A stretch of DNA of 64,000 nucleotides from Synechocystis sp. PCC 7338 (GCF_018282115.1 NZ_CP054306.1:248001-312000), one strand, 5' to 3'. Shown: positions 37,329-46,868, counted from the stretch's first letter. Notes: generated by a model from the sequence alone, not told the origin. Translations and numbers: made by a program.

Positions 37329-37744
37329 CTAGCCCCTACTAAGAGGGAGTTTTAAACGTTTGCCGGCCCCCTCCAAGCTCAGAGGGCAAGGAGATCAAAG
37401 CCCCCATTTAGGGCGTCAACCAAAACGCCACCAACAGGCCCCAACCATAAAGTTGACGTCCTCTTTGATACAATTGGGGGTTGTTATGGATTGTCATCGT
37501 CGGATTTGCTTCCATCGGTACATTGCCCTTAATACTGGTTTACTTGCCCTCCGCCATGGCTCACCCACCTTCCAGGGATTGGGGGAGGGGGAAACACCGT
37601 TCCAAACATCTGTACATCTGCAGTTGACATAGTTCAGTAATTTACTGAGGACGGCTTTCCACTACAAACTTTATGGTCAATGGCAAACCCCGGCAATCCT
37701 AACGCTTCCCTTCACCCCGTAAGCCCACCTCAGGATTCAGTTTC
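37329..37744. other. Intergenic region before zam
   Basis: About 416 bases between susA and zam, both on the plus strand. I see no gene, tRNA or strong hairpin. A frame open from 37360 to 37632 starts at TTG, has no ribosome site and resembles no protein. The zam promoter must lie here or in susA. Confidence 0.5.
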
Positions 37745-40090
37745 ATGGATTATTCGATCGCCACACTTTTGTCCTATTTTGTTGATGACAAATTAGTAGC
37801 GGGTAAATTTCTCGAGAAAAAATTAGGTTGTGAAAGTCCTGAGGCCATAGAAGCCCTGCAGATTGTCCTCGATGCCCTGGAAAAAATGGGCGTACTGGTC
37901 AAGGAGCGGGGGAAGTATAAACGGGTATCCCGGGAAGATGTGGTGGAAGCACGGCTGCGTTGCTCCAGTAAGGGTTTTTGTTTTGCCATCCAAGACGATG
38001 AAGATGCCACCGATATTTACGTCCGGGAAGGGAATCTCAGCAATGCCTGGAACGGCGATCGGGTTTTAGTCAAAGTGATTAAAGATGGTACCCGCCGTAA
38101 ATCCCCCGAAGGAGCCGTCCATCTCATCCTTGATCGGGCCAATCCTTCCCTGTTAGCTCAGGTGAAAAAAAGCGAAGATAATTACCGGGCTGTGCCCCTG
38201 GATGACCGCTTGCTATTTGAGCTAGAACTCAAAGATGAAGAGCAAAACCTCGCAGAGGCAGTGGATCACCTCGTCCATGTTTCCGTTCTCCGTTATCCCA
38301 TTGCCCAGCACCCGCCCCTAGGAGAAGTTACCAAAGTGCTGGGTAGTGACGCTGAAGCCGCCGCCGACACCGATATTGTCTCCTGTAAGCATGATTTGCC
38401 CCTAGGCTGGACTCCCGAAGCCATAGAAGCTCTGCAAAATTTGCCCAAGGTAATTGAACCAGGAGAACTGAAAAAAAGGCAGGATTATCGCAAACTCCAG
38501 TTAATTACCTTTGGCGATCGCCCCCGGGGAGAAACCTTGCCCTGGCAGGAAGTGGCCCTGAGCCTAGAAAGCCAATCAAACCAATGGCAAGTGGGTATTC
38601 ATATCACCGACATTGCCCACTACATTGCCGAAGATAGTCTGTTAGACCAGTTGGCCCACAAACGGGGCACCACCGTATATCTGGAAGAACAGGTTTGCCC
38701 TCTTTTCCCCGAAGGCTTGACCGGACGCTGTTCCCTCATCCCTGATGAAGATCGCTTGGCCTTATCTTTCTTTCTCACAGTGGATGACCGGGGGGAAGTA
38801 ACCGGGTTTGAATACCACAGCAGTGTGGTCAAAGTCGATCATCAACTGGACTTCAGCGAAGTGCAATCGGCCCTGGCGGATATTGAATCCGTCAATGACA
38901 AGTTGAAACCCTACAGCGGTCTGCTCCAGGAACTATTTTTCCAAATTTGCCCCCTGATTAAATCCCAACGCCTACAACGGGGGAGTTTCAACCTCCAAAC
39001 AGAAACGGCTTCCCCCCGCCTGGATGAGGGCCGTTTAGGGGTAATCATGACCCAAGAAACCCTGCCCATTCGTAGCCTGTTAGCAGAACTGATGGTGGTG
39101 TTGCAACAGCAAGTGGCGCTCCAACTCCAAGGCCTGGGGATACCAGGTCTCTACTGTGGGCAAGTGGCACCGGAAGCTGAGGATCTGACAGATATTGTTA
39201 AGTTAGTGGAAAACCTAGATTTAGGGGTAAAAATTGACCTAGAAGGGGACATTATTCCTCAGCATTACCATCACCTCAGCCAGGCATTTGAGTCCCTCCC
39301 GGCTAAAGCGGTGTTGAACCATTTGCTGGCCAATACCCTCAAAATTGAAAAGTATTTTAGCCATCCCGCTCCCCACTTTGCCCTAGCCTACGATTCCGGT
39401 TACACTCACTGTGTTTCCCCTGCCCAACGATATGGGGACTTGGTGGTGCAACGGTTACTGAAACTGGTATTGGCGGAGGGGCGCGATCGCCGTACCAAAC
39501 AAATGAAAACCGGGGTGGATCTCAATGCCCACACCTGCCGCAACCAGATTAGCTGGAATGTGTTGCCGCCCAACCTCCAGGAAACCATTGAAGGGGATTT
39601 GCACCAGTTAGTGTTGGGACTCAATGACCGGGAACAAACCGCTGAAGATGCGGAAAAAGATCTGTTGGGGCTGAAAAAAGCCGAAAAAATGAAAGCCCGC
39701 ACCGGGGAAATCTTCCGGGGGTTAATCACCGGCGTCCAGTCCTACGGCTTCTTTGTGCAAATTTTCGATCTACTAGCTGAAGGCCTCGTCCATGTTAGTT
39801 CCCTCAAAGATGACTGGTATGAGTTTCGCAGCCGTCAATGTGCCCTAGTAGGACGCAAAAGTCGCACTTCCTACCGCTTAGGCAACGAGGTGGACGTGCA
39901 GGTGCGCAGTGTGGACTATTACCGTCAACAAATTGACCTCGGAGCAGTTAACAATGCCCCCAAAGGTTCTGCCAATATCGATTTGGATGATGATGACGAA
40001 GATGGGGATGATCGCGATGAAGAAGACACCATGGATTGGGATGCCATGGAAGATGGAGATGATGACGAAGGGGGGGCGGTAATTTTCTAG
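37745..40090 (+). CDS. zam: Zam, RNB-family protein with lost active site
   Basis: A 781-residue member of the RNase II/R (RNB) family. Cold-shock-like, RNB and C-terminal S1 domains (S1 about 655-725, VQSYGFFVQIFDLLAEGLVHVSS) are recognisable. The canonical aspartate cluster at the start of the RNB domain (DP-x-DA-x-D-x-DD) is replaced by LITFGDRPRGETLPWQE, so exonuclease activity is not expected. This loss is characteristic of Zam (sll1910 in PCC 6803), a cyanobacterial branch linked to acetazolamide resistance, carbon metabolism and pigmentation. The tail is a highly acidic Asp/Glu run (about 735-775). Cysteines reported as redox-sensitive in Zam may be present but I did not map them. Confidence 0.88.
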   Translation: MDYSIATLLSYFVDDKLVAGKFLEKKLGCESPEAIEALQIVLDALEKMGVLVKERGKYKRVSREDVVEARLRCSSKGFCFAIQDDEDATDIYVREGNLSNAWNGDRVLVKVIKDGTRRKSPEGAVHLILDRANPSLLAQVKKSEDNYRAVPLDDRLLFELELKDEEQNLAEAVDHLVHVSVLRYPIAQHPPLGEVTKVLGSDAEAAADTDIVSCKHDLPLGWTPEAIEALQNLPKVIEPGELKKRQDYRKLQLITFGDRPRGETLPWQEVALSLESQSNQWQVGIHITDIAHYIAEDSLLDQLAHKRGTTVYLEEQVCPLFPEGLTGRCSLIPDEDRLALSFFLTVDDRGEVTGFEYHSSVVKVDHQLDFSEVQSALADIESVNDKLKPYSGLLQELFFQICPLIKSQRLQRGSFNLQTETASPRLDEGRLGVIMTQETLPIRSLLAELMVVLQQQVALQLQGLGIPGLYCGQVAPEAEDLTDIVKLVENLDLGVKIDLEGDIIPQHYHHLSQAFESLPAKAVLNHLLANTLKIEKYFSHPAPHFALAYDSGYTHCVSPAQRYGDLVVQRLLKLVLAEGRDRRTKQMKTGVDLNAHTCRNQISWNVLPPNLQETIEGDLHQLVLGLNDREQTAEDAEKDLLGLKKAEKMKARTGEIFRGLITGVQSYGFFVQIFDLLAEGLVHVSSLKDDWYEFRSRQCALVGRKSRTSYRLGNEVDVQVRSVDYYRQQIDLGAVNNAPKGSANIDLDDDDEDGDDRDEEDTMDWDAMEDGDDDEGGAVIF

Positions 40091-40218
40091 CTGTTGTCCA
40101 GGGACAAATCCTGCAAACCAAAGCAGACTAGGGCAAAGGCCATTGTCGCCTGGGCAAAAGTTGCTAAAATTTAACAATTCGCAATAAATTTTAACAATTA
40201 TCCCAGGAGCAACGATCA

Positions 40219-40605
40219 ATGGCCGGATTATTTGGCTTATTTGGTAAAAAAGCACGGTACGTTGAAGATATTGAAGCCAACCCCGGCGCTCAACCAGAAA
40301 AAAAAGAGGCATTTTTCCTCGAAACCGACGATGCCAAGAGCTTAGGCAATGCTGAATATATGCGGACTCCCATCAAAATTAAACGGAGTTTTCCTAAAAC
40401 CCTTAATTCCCAAGGGGGGGAAGTGGTGAAGGAAGTTTCTGCCATGGAAGTGAAAAAAATTCAGGCCAATGGCCAGCCGGCCTCCAGTGCCCAAACAGAC
40501 TCCGCCCCATCTCCGGCCAACACCACTCCCGCAAACGACGATCGCCGTTCCAGCGACAACAGTTTGGATATGTTCCGCCAGATGGCTAAGGATTTGAAAA
40601 AATAA
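40219..40605 (+). CDS. Conserved cyanobacterial small protein
   Basis: A 128-residue protein with a basic, Gly/Phe-rich N terminus (MAGLFGLFGKKARYVED), a central KIKRSFPKT segment, a low-complexity Ala/Pro/Asn/Ser linker and a short C-terminal helix (SLDMFRQMAKDLKK). No membrane segment. I do not know its function. It lies 128 bases after zam on the same strand, like sll1911 in PCC 6803 by memory, and has AGGAGC about 8 bases before the ATG. Confidence 0.8.
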   Translation: MAGLFGLFGKKARYVEDIEANPGAQPEKKEAFFLETDDAKSLGNAEYMRTPIKIKRSFPKTLNSQGGEVVKEVSAMEVKKIQANGQPASSAQTDSAPSPANTTPANDDRRSSDNSLDMFRQMAKDLKK

Positions 40606-40809
40606 AATGGCAAGGGGCAGCGAAAATTTCTGAACTTGCACACAGACCATGGCCCGGTGTCTTGACCACTCTCTGATGGCAGAGGAGTTAGGACACTCGG
40701 CCAACACTAATTAAAAGGCACTGTAGTTCCGGCAGGGCAAGCATTAAATTCTTGCCTGGGCTGGGTAACCTATGATGGTAGTGGTAATCTTTGCTTTTCT
40801 TTCCAGACC

Positions 40810-41088
40810 ATGAGCATCATCGAGCAAGTTCTCACCGCCACCGTCACAGCAGAACAAACTTTAGAGCTTCCTCCGGAAATCAGATCCAAACTTGTTCCCG
40901 GTGAACAGTACACTGTTATAGTTCAGGAGGATACTCTGACCTTTGCTAAAAGTCCGAGATTGACATGGGATATTGTTCGGGCTAGGCATGAAGCATCAGA
41001 AGAAGAACTAACTGATGAGATTATGGAAGAAATTTGCGAACTTGTCCGAGAAGTACGCCGTGATCAGAAAAATCAATCTAGGGGATAA
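40810..41088 (+). CDS. Putative antitoxin of a PIN toxin pair
   Basis: A 92-residue protein with an AbrB/MazE-like N-terminal strand-rich segment (TVTAEQTLELPPEIRSKLVPGE) and a helical acidic C-terminal half (SEEELTDEIMEEICELVREV), the usual arrangement of a DNA-binding domain followed by a toxin-neutralising tail. Its stop overlaps the ATG of the PIN-domain gene (TAATG). Antitoxins of this kind repress their own operon. The family assignment rests on the layout and on a weak sequence resemblance. Confidence 0.65.
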   Translation: MSIIEQVLTATVTAEQTLELPPEIRSKLVPGEQYTVIVQEDTLTFAKSPRLTWDIVRARHEASEEELTDEIMEEICELVREVRRDQKNQSRG

Positions 41089-41501
41089 TGCTTACAGTTG
41101 TCCTTGATAGCAATATTTGGGTATCTGCAATTCTTTGGGGAGGGTTGCCGGAAAGGGTTGTTTTTTTACAAAAAAATAGCACCATTAAAATTGCGTTATC
41201 CCAAGAAATATTTGATGAAACTAAACAGACATTTTTTAAACCCAAGCTACAATGGAAGCTAACAGATTTGGGTTTTACTGTTGACGCTTGTCTAGATCTG
41301 ATAGCTAGAACATCGGTAATGTACACTATCCAGACCCTAGACGTTCCCGAACTGCGAGATCCCAAAGATGCCATGGTTTTGGCAACGGCGATCGCCTCTC
41401 AGGCCGATGCCATTATCAGTGGCGACAGCGATTTGCTCATTCTCGAAACGTATCAAAATATCCCCATTTTGACCGCAAAACAATTTTTAGATAGTTTGTG
41501 A
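41088..41501 (+). CDS. PIN-domain toxin (VapC-like, PIN_3)
   Basis: A 137-residue PIN-domain protein, predicted Mg-dependent RNase. Acidic residues for the active site are visible: Asp in VVLDSNIWVSA, Glu in FDETKQTF, Asp in RDPKDAMVLATA and Asp in ISGDSDLL. This pattern (DSN...RDPKD...GDxDLL) is that of the 'PIN family putative toxin component' group. It starts one base inside the stop of the antitoxin gene, so it is translationally coupled. Its target RNA cannot be predicted. Confidence 0.82.
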   Translation: MLTVVLDSNIWVSAILWGGLPERVVFLQKNSTIKIALSQEIFDETKQTFFKPKLQWKLTDLGFTVDACLDLIARTSVMYTIQTLDVPELRDPKDAMVLATAIASQADAIISGDSDLLILETYQNIPILTAKQFLDSL

Positions 41502-41516
41502 TTCTCCAGAAAGATT

Positions 41517-43307
41517 ATGGCCATGGCAACAAAATCCATTCCCCAATTAACCACAGATATTTTGGTAGTGGGAGGTGGCACTGGGGGGACAGCGGCGGCA
41601 ATTCAGGCGGCCCGGCGGGGAGCAAAAACCATCCTAGTTAGCGCAGGGCCTTGGTTGGGGGGGATGTTAACTTCCGCTGGGGTAGCGGCCCCCGATGGTA
41701 ACGAATTAGCCGTCTGGCAAACGGGATTATGGGGACAGTTTTTACGGGTTTTGAAAGCCCAACAACCCGGCGGTTTAGACCATAGCTGGGTTAGTTTATT
41801 TACCTTTGATCCTCGTCTAGGGGCTAAAATTTTCGCTGACTGGGTGGCTGAATTGCCCACCTTGACTTGGATTACCTGCCAGTCCTCGGTGGAGGTGTTA
41901 AGAAATGGCGATCGCCTGGTGGGGATGAGGTTTCCAGACTATGAAATTCGGGCTAGGGTAATTCTCGATGGCACGGAGTTGGGGGATCTACTAGCTCTGG
42001 GAGACATTGACCATCGCTGGGGTTGGGATTGGCAAGATAAATTTGATGAACCTAGTTGTCCCGTTGCTCCTAATGGCATGACAGAAGAGTATCCAATACA
42101 GTCTCCCACTTGGGTATTTTTGCTACGAAAAACAACAAATAATCAGATAAATATCATTGCTGAAACTACCATTGATGTGACCCAAGATTTCACCCATACT
42201 TGGCAGAACCACGGGGAAAAAAATTTCTTAACCTATGGTCAATTGCCTGGTGAGCATTACATGATTAATTGGCCGATCGCCGGCAATGATTATGGCCGGG
42301 ATTTAGACCGTTTACTGGGTAGTAAAAAAGAAAGGCAAGCCTATTTACGGGAAGCTTACCAATATAGCTATGCCTACGCCCATTATTTACAAAAATATCA
42401 TTCGGAAAATTTAGAATTAGCTACAGGAATTTTTCCACAAACGGGGGAGCTATCTACAGCCTTTGCCCTCCATCCCTACTATCGAGAAAGTAGACGTTTG
42501 AAAGGTCAACAAGTGATTACGGAAAGGGATATTTTACCCCAGGGCCAGGTGGCTCGCCTGCCAATGTATAACCAAAAAGTTACTAGCATTGCGGTGGGAA
42601 ATTATGCCAACGATCACCACTATCCCGGTTACGAGTTTCCTCTTGCTTCTAAATCCTTAATTTGGGGCGGACGGTGGACCGGGACTCCCTTTACCATTCC
42701 CTTCGAAGCCCTTTTATCCCCAACAGTGCGGGGTTATTTACCCTGTGAAAAGAACATTTCCGTTAGCCACATGGCCAATGGCAGTACCCGTTTACAACCC
42801 CTCGTGATGAATACAGGGCAAGCGGTGGGCATGATCGCCGCCTTAAGTATTGAAAGAAATTGCGACCCCCAGGATTTGGACGTGCGGGATGTGCAGGAAG
42901 CCCTAATTGGCGATCGCCAGGCTCCAGCGGCGGTAATTCCCCTCTTTAATTTGGTTCCCGACCATCCTGAATGGTTGCAATGGCAAAGGTATTATTTGGA
43001 CAATCCTGATCAATATCCCCAGTCAGGCCATTGTCCAGTGGACGTCAACCTGGCTCGATTACCCTTTTCTACCAGTCAATCTGTTTACAGCGGTGAGTTA
43101 CAAAAAAGCGGAAATCAAACCTATCAGTTAACCTGTCAACAATCGGGCAAAGTTCTAAAAGTAATTACGGAACGGCCAGAAGTGGCAGAGCAATTAATCA
43201 ACTGTACCCATGGCCAAAGGATTACCTTCGGGGGGCGCTACAATCCGGCTGGCAATTGGTTAGTGGTGGAAACCATCACATCAGGTAAAGACCTGGGGGG
43301 CAGATAG
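41517..43307 (+). CDS. FAD-dependent oxidoreductase
   Basis: A 596-residue flavoprotein with an N-terminal Rossmann FAD motif (ILVVGGGTGGTAAAIQAARRG) and an FAD_oxidored (PF12831-like) layout, including WLGGMLTSAG after the second strand and a long central substrate domain. The substrate is unknown. No signal peptide is evident. It starts only 15 bases after the PIN toxin stop, so readthrough of the toxin-antitoxin transcript is possible. Its 3' end overlaps the convergent membrane gene by 70 bases. Confidence 0.85.
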   Translation: MAMATKSIPQLTTDILVVGGGTGGTAAAIQAARRGAKTILVSAGPWLGGMLTSAGVAAPDGNELAVWQTGLWGQFLRVLKAQQPGGLDHSWVSLFTFDPRLGAKIFADWVAELPTLTWITCQSSVEVLRNGDRLVGMRFPDYEIRARVILDGTELGDLLALGDIDHRWGWDWQDKFDEPSCPVAPNGMTEEYPIQSPTWVFLLRKTTNNQINIIAETTIDVTQDFTHTWQNHGEKNFLTYGQLPGEHYMINWPIAGNDYGRDLDRLLGSKKERQAYLREAYQYSYAYAHYLQKYHSENLELATGIFPQTGELSTAFALHPYYRESRRLKGQQVITERDILPQGQVARLPMYNQKVTSIAVGNYANDHHYPGYEFPLASKSLIWGGRWTGTPFTIPFEALLSPTVRGYLPCEKNISVSHMANGSTRLQPLVMNTGQAVGMIAALSIERNCDPQDLDVRDVQEALIGDRQAPAAVIPLFNLVPDHPEWLQWQRYYLDNPDQYPQSGHCPVDVNLARLPFSTSQSVYSGELQKSGNQTYQLTCQQSGKVLKVITERPEVAEQLINCTHGQRITFGGRYNPAGNWLVVETITSGKDLGGR

Positions 43308-44620
43308 CTCAGGGGCGTATAAATAACCAAAAATAGGCAGACGAATAATCCCCAAAAAAGCACATTAATAAACTCAGGGCGTTGACGGTCTAGCAATAGG
43401 GAAGTCATCGCCAAAGTTAAAGCCAACAAAACTAGCACTAATATAGTGAGCACTCCGTCCTGGGCAGTCCAATTGGTTAAATTGCCCTGGCTATAGGCAC
43501 GATAAACTGCCATGGCCCCTAGGCCAGCACAACCCCCCAGAATTAAGAAAAATATCCGCCACCAGGGAGGATAAACCCACGTAAGGCTTTCCTGTCTCAC
43601 TTCCGCTAAAGTTAACCCCGCCGCCAATGCCAGAACCACTAACAGGGGCATCACCAAGGATGGACTAGACCAAGGGGAAATAATCACTAACATGCTGTAC
43701 GCTCCTGCTTGGCAAATAAGAAAACGGGCCCAACTCCAATGCAAAGCCTGTTGAGCTTGGGGAAAGGCATGCAGAGCAAAGATTAAACCAGGGGCACTGG
43801 CCAATAACCAAAACCAACCCCGCAGTTTAGTTGGCCAGGGGGAACCACTGATGAAATCAATGCCGGTCAACAGGTCGGCACTGGAGGGTAATGAGCTATG
43901 GCCTAGCCACCAGGCGATCGCCGGCACCAAACCTAAAATGAAACCGATCCAAAAGAGGAGTGAGGATTTTAAACGGGGTGTATCCCAATAAAGAAAAAGT
44001 AGACTAGTAGCCAATAGAACAATGGCTGTGGGCAAATTCGTTAATGCCAGGGCACTAAGGGTTAGACCCAAAGGTAGGGCTCCCCGTAAATCCCGACGGC
44101 AAAACAAGGCGCTAGCTAGGTAGGCAATGGTTAAAGGGAAGACAAAACTATTAATGCTGGCTACCCTGACCCAATAAACCACAGTGGGGGCAGTGCCATA
44201 GACCACCACCGTTAGCAAAGCGGGGCAACGGCGGCCGTACAGTTCCTTCCCCAGCCAATATAACAGCGGCAAACTGGCCCCATTGAGCAAGGCTCCCAGT
44301 AAACGATCGCCCCATAATCCTTGGCCAAAGATTATTTGACTAAGACTAATTAACCAAATGGGCAATGGCGATCGCCCTAGGTTATCAAACAAGCTAATCG
44401 GGGTGAAGCCGTAATTTTGTAATGCCGTCCACCAATAACGGGCTGATTCAACTAAATTTGTTTCCTCGCCCCGCCGTAGGTTATGGAAGTCCAACCCCCA
44501 ACAGAACAGCAAAGCGATGGGAAGCATCACCAGCACTAAACCGAACCATTCCTCCACAGGCCAACGCTGGAGTTTTTGCCCCAGATTTGCCATTAATTTC
44601 CTTAAGTTGGGCTTACTCAT
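43238..44620 (-). CDS. GT39-like multispan membrane glycosyltransferase
   Basis: A membrane protein of 460 residues with about 10-12 hydrophobic helices. The first loop after the first helix (RRGEETNLVESARYWW) and a loop ending GRSPLPIWL resemble the GT-C/ArnT/PMT-like fold, in which an acidic residue in that loop is catalytic. Such enzymes transfer sugars from lipid carriers to cell-envelope acceptors; the acceptor is unknown. I choose ATG 44620, which overlaps the folP stop as ATGA; ATG 44626 is also in frame. The C terminus overlaps the convergent FAD gene by 70 bases. Confidence 0.75.
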   Translation of the reverse strand: MSKPNLRKLMANLGQKLQRWPVEEWFGLVLVMLPIALLFCWGLDFHNLRRGEETNLVESARYWWTALQNYGFTPISLFDNLGRSPLPIWLISLSQIIFGQGLWGDRLLGALLNGASLPLLYWLGKELYGRRCPALLTVVVYGTAPTVVYWVRVASINSFVFPLTIAYLASALFCRRDLRGALPLGLTLSALALTNLPTAIVLLATSLLFLYWDTPRLKSSLLFWIGFILGLVPAIAWWLGHSSLPSSADLLTGIDFISGSPWPTKLRGWFWLLASAPGLIFALHAFPQAQQALHWSWARFLICQAGAYSMLVIISPWSSPSLVMPLLVVLALAAGLTLAEVRQESLTWVYPPWWRIFFLILGGCAGLGAMAVYRAYSQGNLTNWTAQDGVLTILVLVLLALTLAMTSLLLDRQRPEFINVLFWGLFVCLFLVIYTPLSYLPPRSLPDVMVSTTNQLPAGL

Positions 44621-45486
44621 CGCCATAGGGCATCCGCAACCCTACAGACCTTGGCCATGGCTTCCACGTCATGGACTCTGACTACATCCGCTCCCCCAGC
44701 GATCGCCCGACAGCAGGCTGCCCCAGTACCCCAGACCCGTTGCTTAGGATCCGGTTGATCGAGAATTTTGCCAATGAAACTTTTGCGGGACGGCCCCACC
44801 AACAGGGGAAAACCAAGCTTTTTTAGCTCTGGCAACTGGCGCAGTAGGGTGATATTTTGCTCAGCGGTTTTAGCAAAGCCAATTCCTGGATCGAGGATGA
44901 TTTGTTGGGGCAACACTCCGTAATGGTGAGCTAGGTCGATTTGTGTGGTGAAAAACTGCTTCATTTCCTCGATTAAATCCCCATAGTCCGTTAAATTTTG
45001 CATGGTTTGGGGAGTGCCCCGTATATGCATCAGAATAATCGGGGCCCTATGCTGGGCGGCGATCGCCAAAATTTCTGGTTCAAAGGTAGCCCCGGAAATA
45101 TCGTTGATCAGAGCTGCTCCGGCCTGGAGGGCTTGTCGTGCCACTTCCACGCTGGTGGTATCGATGGAAATGGGGATGGCCAATTCCTGGCGGAGAGCTT
45201 GAATAACGGGAATGGTGCGTTCTAATTCTTCCGTGAGGCTAACGGTTTCTGCCCCCGGTCGAGTGGACTGGCCACCAATGTCAATAATGTGTGCTCCCCC
45301 CTGCACCATGGCCTTGGCCCGGCGGATGGCCGTTGGCAGAGCATTAAACTCGCCTCCATCGCTAAAACTGTCTGGGGTGGTGTTCAAAATCCCCATCACA
45401 TAGGTGCGTTTACCCCAATCAAAGCGGCTCTGCCCCACCTGGAGGGGAGGGGGAAAATAATCACTCAATTGATCCGACTGATCCAT
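44617..45486 (-). CDS. folP: Dihydropteroate synthase
   Basis: Folate synthesis: joins p-aminobenzoate to 6-hydroxymethyl-dihydropterin pyrophosphate in the cytosol. The 289-residue TIM barrel has both signatures: MGILNTTPDSFSDGG (the flexible loop that binds the pyrophosphate) and IDIGGQSTRPGA, plus DPGIGFAK and LVGPSRKSFIG. This is the sulfonamide target enzyme. It corresponds to slr2026 in PCC 6803. The GT39-like gene follows with an ATGA overlap, so the two are cotranscribed. Confidence 0.95.
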   Translation of the reverse strand: MDQSDQLSDYFPPPLQVGQSRFDWGKRTYVMGILNTTPDSFSDGGEFNALPTAIRRAKAMVQGGAHIIDIGGQSTRPGAETVSLTEELERTIPVIQALRQELAIPISIDTTSVEVARQALQAGAALINDISGATFEPEILAIAAQHRAPIILMHIRGTPQTMQNLTDYGDLIEEMKQFFTTQIDLAHHYGVLPQQIILDPGIGFAKTAEQNITLLRQLPELKKLGFPLLVGPSRKSFIGKILDQPDPKQRVWGTGAACCRAIAGGADVVRVHDVEAMAKVCRVADALWR

Positions 45487-45655
45487 GGGCTATTGGGACG
45501 TAAGGTTGGAGCACCGGGAGCGCTCTTGGTAGAATGTACCCAAGGGCAATGCTAGTTGGCCTGTGTTTGCTGGCTCCGGTCATAGCAAAGCTCCATGATC
45601 CTAACCATACAATTTTCGCTGATTTTTCGGGTTTTATTTCTCCAGTTGTCTAACC

Positions 45656-46207
45656 ATGCCCCTGCATTTTGCCTCCCTGATTCCCATTGACAGCTTGTTT
45701 TCCACCCAAGGCATTATGGTGATGCTGCTGGGGGCCTATGCCCTGGCCATGTGGTTATTTCTCACCAGTGCTCCCAAGGTTTACACGGTGATGGTGTCTG
45801 ACCTGGCGATCGCCAAAGCTTTTTATGAAGGCATGCTGGATCTAAACGTGGCGGATGTGCCTCTGCACTACTACTACAACTATGAACAAACCCTAGGCAC
45901 TGCGGGTTGGGATTCCTTTGCCATGGCGGCTAACCCCCAAATTCCCCCCGAAAATCGCTATAGTGTCCAGGACGGCCTCTGGTATCAGTTGAAAAAAAAT
46001 ACCCAACTGCACATCATTGGCGGAGCTAGCTTTGGCAGTAAAAATCGGCAACGCCATGTCTGCTTTGACCACGATTGTTTGGAGCAGATTTTTCTGCGAG
46101 TGCAGTCCCGTCGACTCCGCTATAAGTTACGCAGTCGTAAACCGTTAAATTTTTTGGTCAAGGATTACGATGAACGGGTTATCGAACTAATGGAAGCCCA
46201 AAATTAG
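45656..46207 (+). CDS. VOC/glyoxalase-like protein with membrane anchor
   Basis: A 183-residue protein with an N-terminal hydrophobic helix (about 12-38, IMVMLLGAYALAMWLFL) and a beta-alpha-beta domain beginning VYTVMVSDLAIAKAFYEGML, which has the VOC-superfamily signature. VOC proteins bind metals or small substrates; the metal ligands cannot be assigned with certainty. Normal ATG start. It is followed 11 bases later by nadD, so it is probably cotranscribed with nadD and hemW. Confidence 0.72.
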   Translation: MPLHFASLIPIDSLFSTQGIMVMLLGAYALAMWLFLTSAPKVYTVMVSDLAIAKAFYEGMLDLNVADVPLHYYYNYEQTLGTAGWDSFAMAANPQIPPENRYSVQDGLWYQLKKNTQLHIIGGASFGSKNRQRHVCFDHDCLEQIFLRVQSRRLRYKLRSRKPLNFLVKDYDERVIELMEAQN

Positions 46208-46218
46208 AAAGCTCCACT

Positions 46219-46821
46219 GTGAAAATAGCCCTTTTTGGCACCAGCGCCGATCCTCCCACCCTGGCCCACCAAGCCATTCTCGTTTGGTTAGCTCAACATT
46301 TTGACCAAGTAGCGGTGTGGGCCGCCGATAATCCTTTTAAGCAAGGCCCCAATCCCAACACAGGCCATTGGGCCAGCCTAGGCGATCGCCAAACAATGTT
46401 GAAATTGCTGGTGGAGGACGTACAGCGTCATTATGGCACGGTACAAATTTGGGAAGATTTGAGCGATCGCCGCAGTTTAATCAGTCTGCACCGGGCCCAA
46501 CAACGGTGGGGTTTGGAACCGGACTACGCTTTGGTGGTGGGGGCCGATTTAATTGCCCAAATTCCCCAATGGTACGCAGTGGAAAAATTATTACCCGCTG
46601 TCCAATTGTTGATTTTTCCCCGACCGGGTTACGGCATTAATCAAGCTGATTTGACTAGGTTGGAGCAGTTGGGAGGGCAATATCAAATAGTCGATCAGGT
46701 TGGCGATCAAGACATTACTCCGGCCATTTCCTCCAGCATTTATCGCCAAACTAAGGAGGAGGAGCTAATTCCCCCTGCGGTGCAAAGTTACATTGAACAA
46801 AAACAACTGTATGAACCCTAA
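46219..46821 (+). CDS. nadD: Nicotinate-nucleotide adenylyltransferase
   Basis: NAD synthesis: transfers AMP from ATP to nicotinate mononucleotide. The 200-residue protein has the nucleotidyltransferase start motif (ALFGTSADPPTLAH, with the usual (H/T)xGH variant reading LAH) and the C-terminal ISSSIYR motif of ISSTxIR type. The start is a GTG at 46219, 11 bases after the VOC gene stop. I recall the PCC 6803 homologue as sll1916, next to hemW-like sll1917, the same order as here. Confidence 0.85.
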   Translation: MKIALFGTSADPPTLAHQAILVWLAQHFDQVAVWAADNPFKQGPNPNTGHWASLGDRQTMLKLLVEDVQRHYGTVQIWEDLSDRRSLISLHRAQQRWGLEPDYALVVGADLIAQIPQWYAVEKLLPAVQLLIFPRPGYGINQADLTRLEQLGGQYQIVDQVGDQDITPAISSSIYRQTKEEELIPPAVQSYIEQKQLYEP

Positions 46822-46868
46822 CCATGGTCAGCTAGGGTCAGTATCATCGAGCATTCCCCATTAATTCC

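Noticed and set aside
37453-37474. TTGACG followed by GATACAAT as a promoter before zam
   Set aside because: The two hexamers are only about 8 bases apart, far from the usual 16-18.
37360-37632. Open frame in the gap before zam
   Set aside because: TTG start, no ribosome site, no family resemblance.
40100-40120. Small hairpin TTGTC-CAGG-GACAA after zam as terminator
   Set aside because: Stem of five pairs with no T run; too weak.
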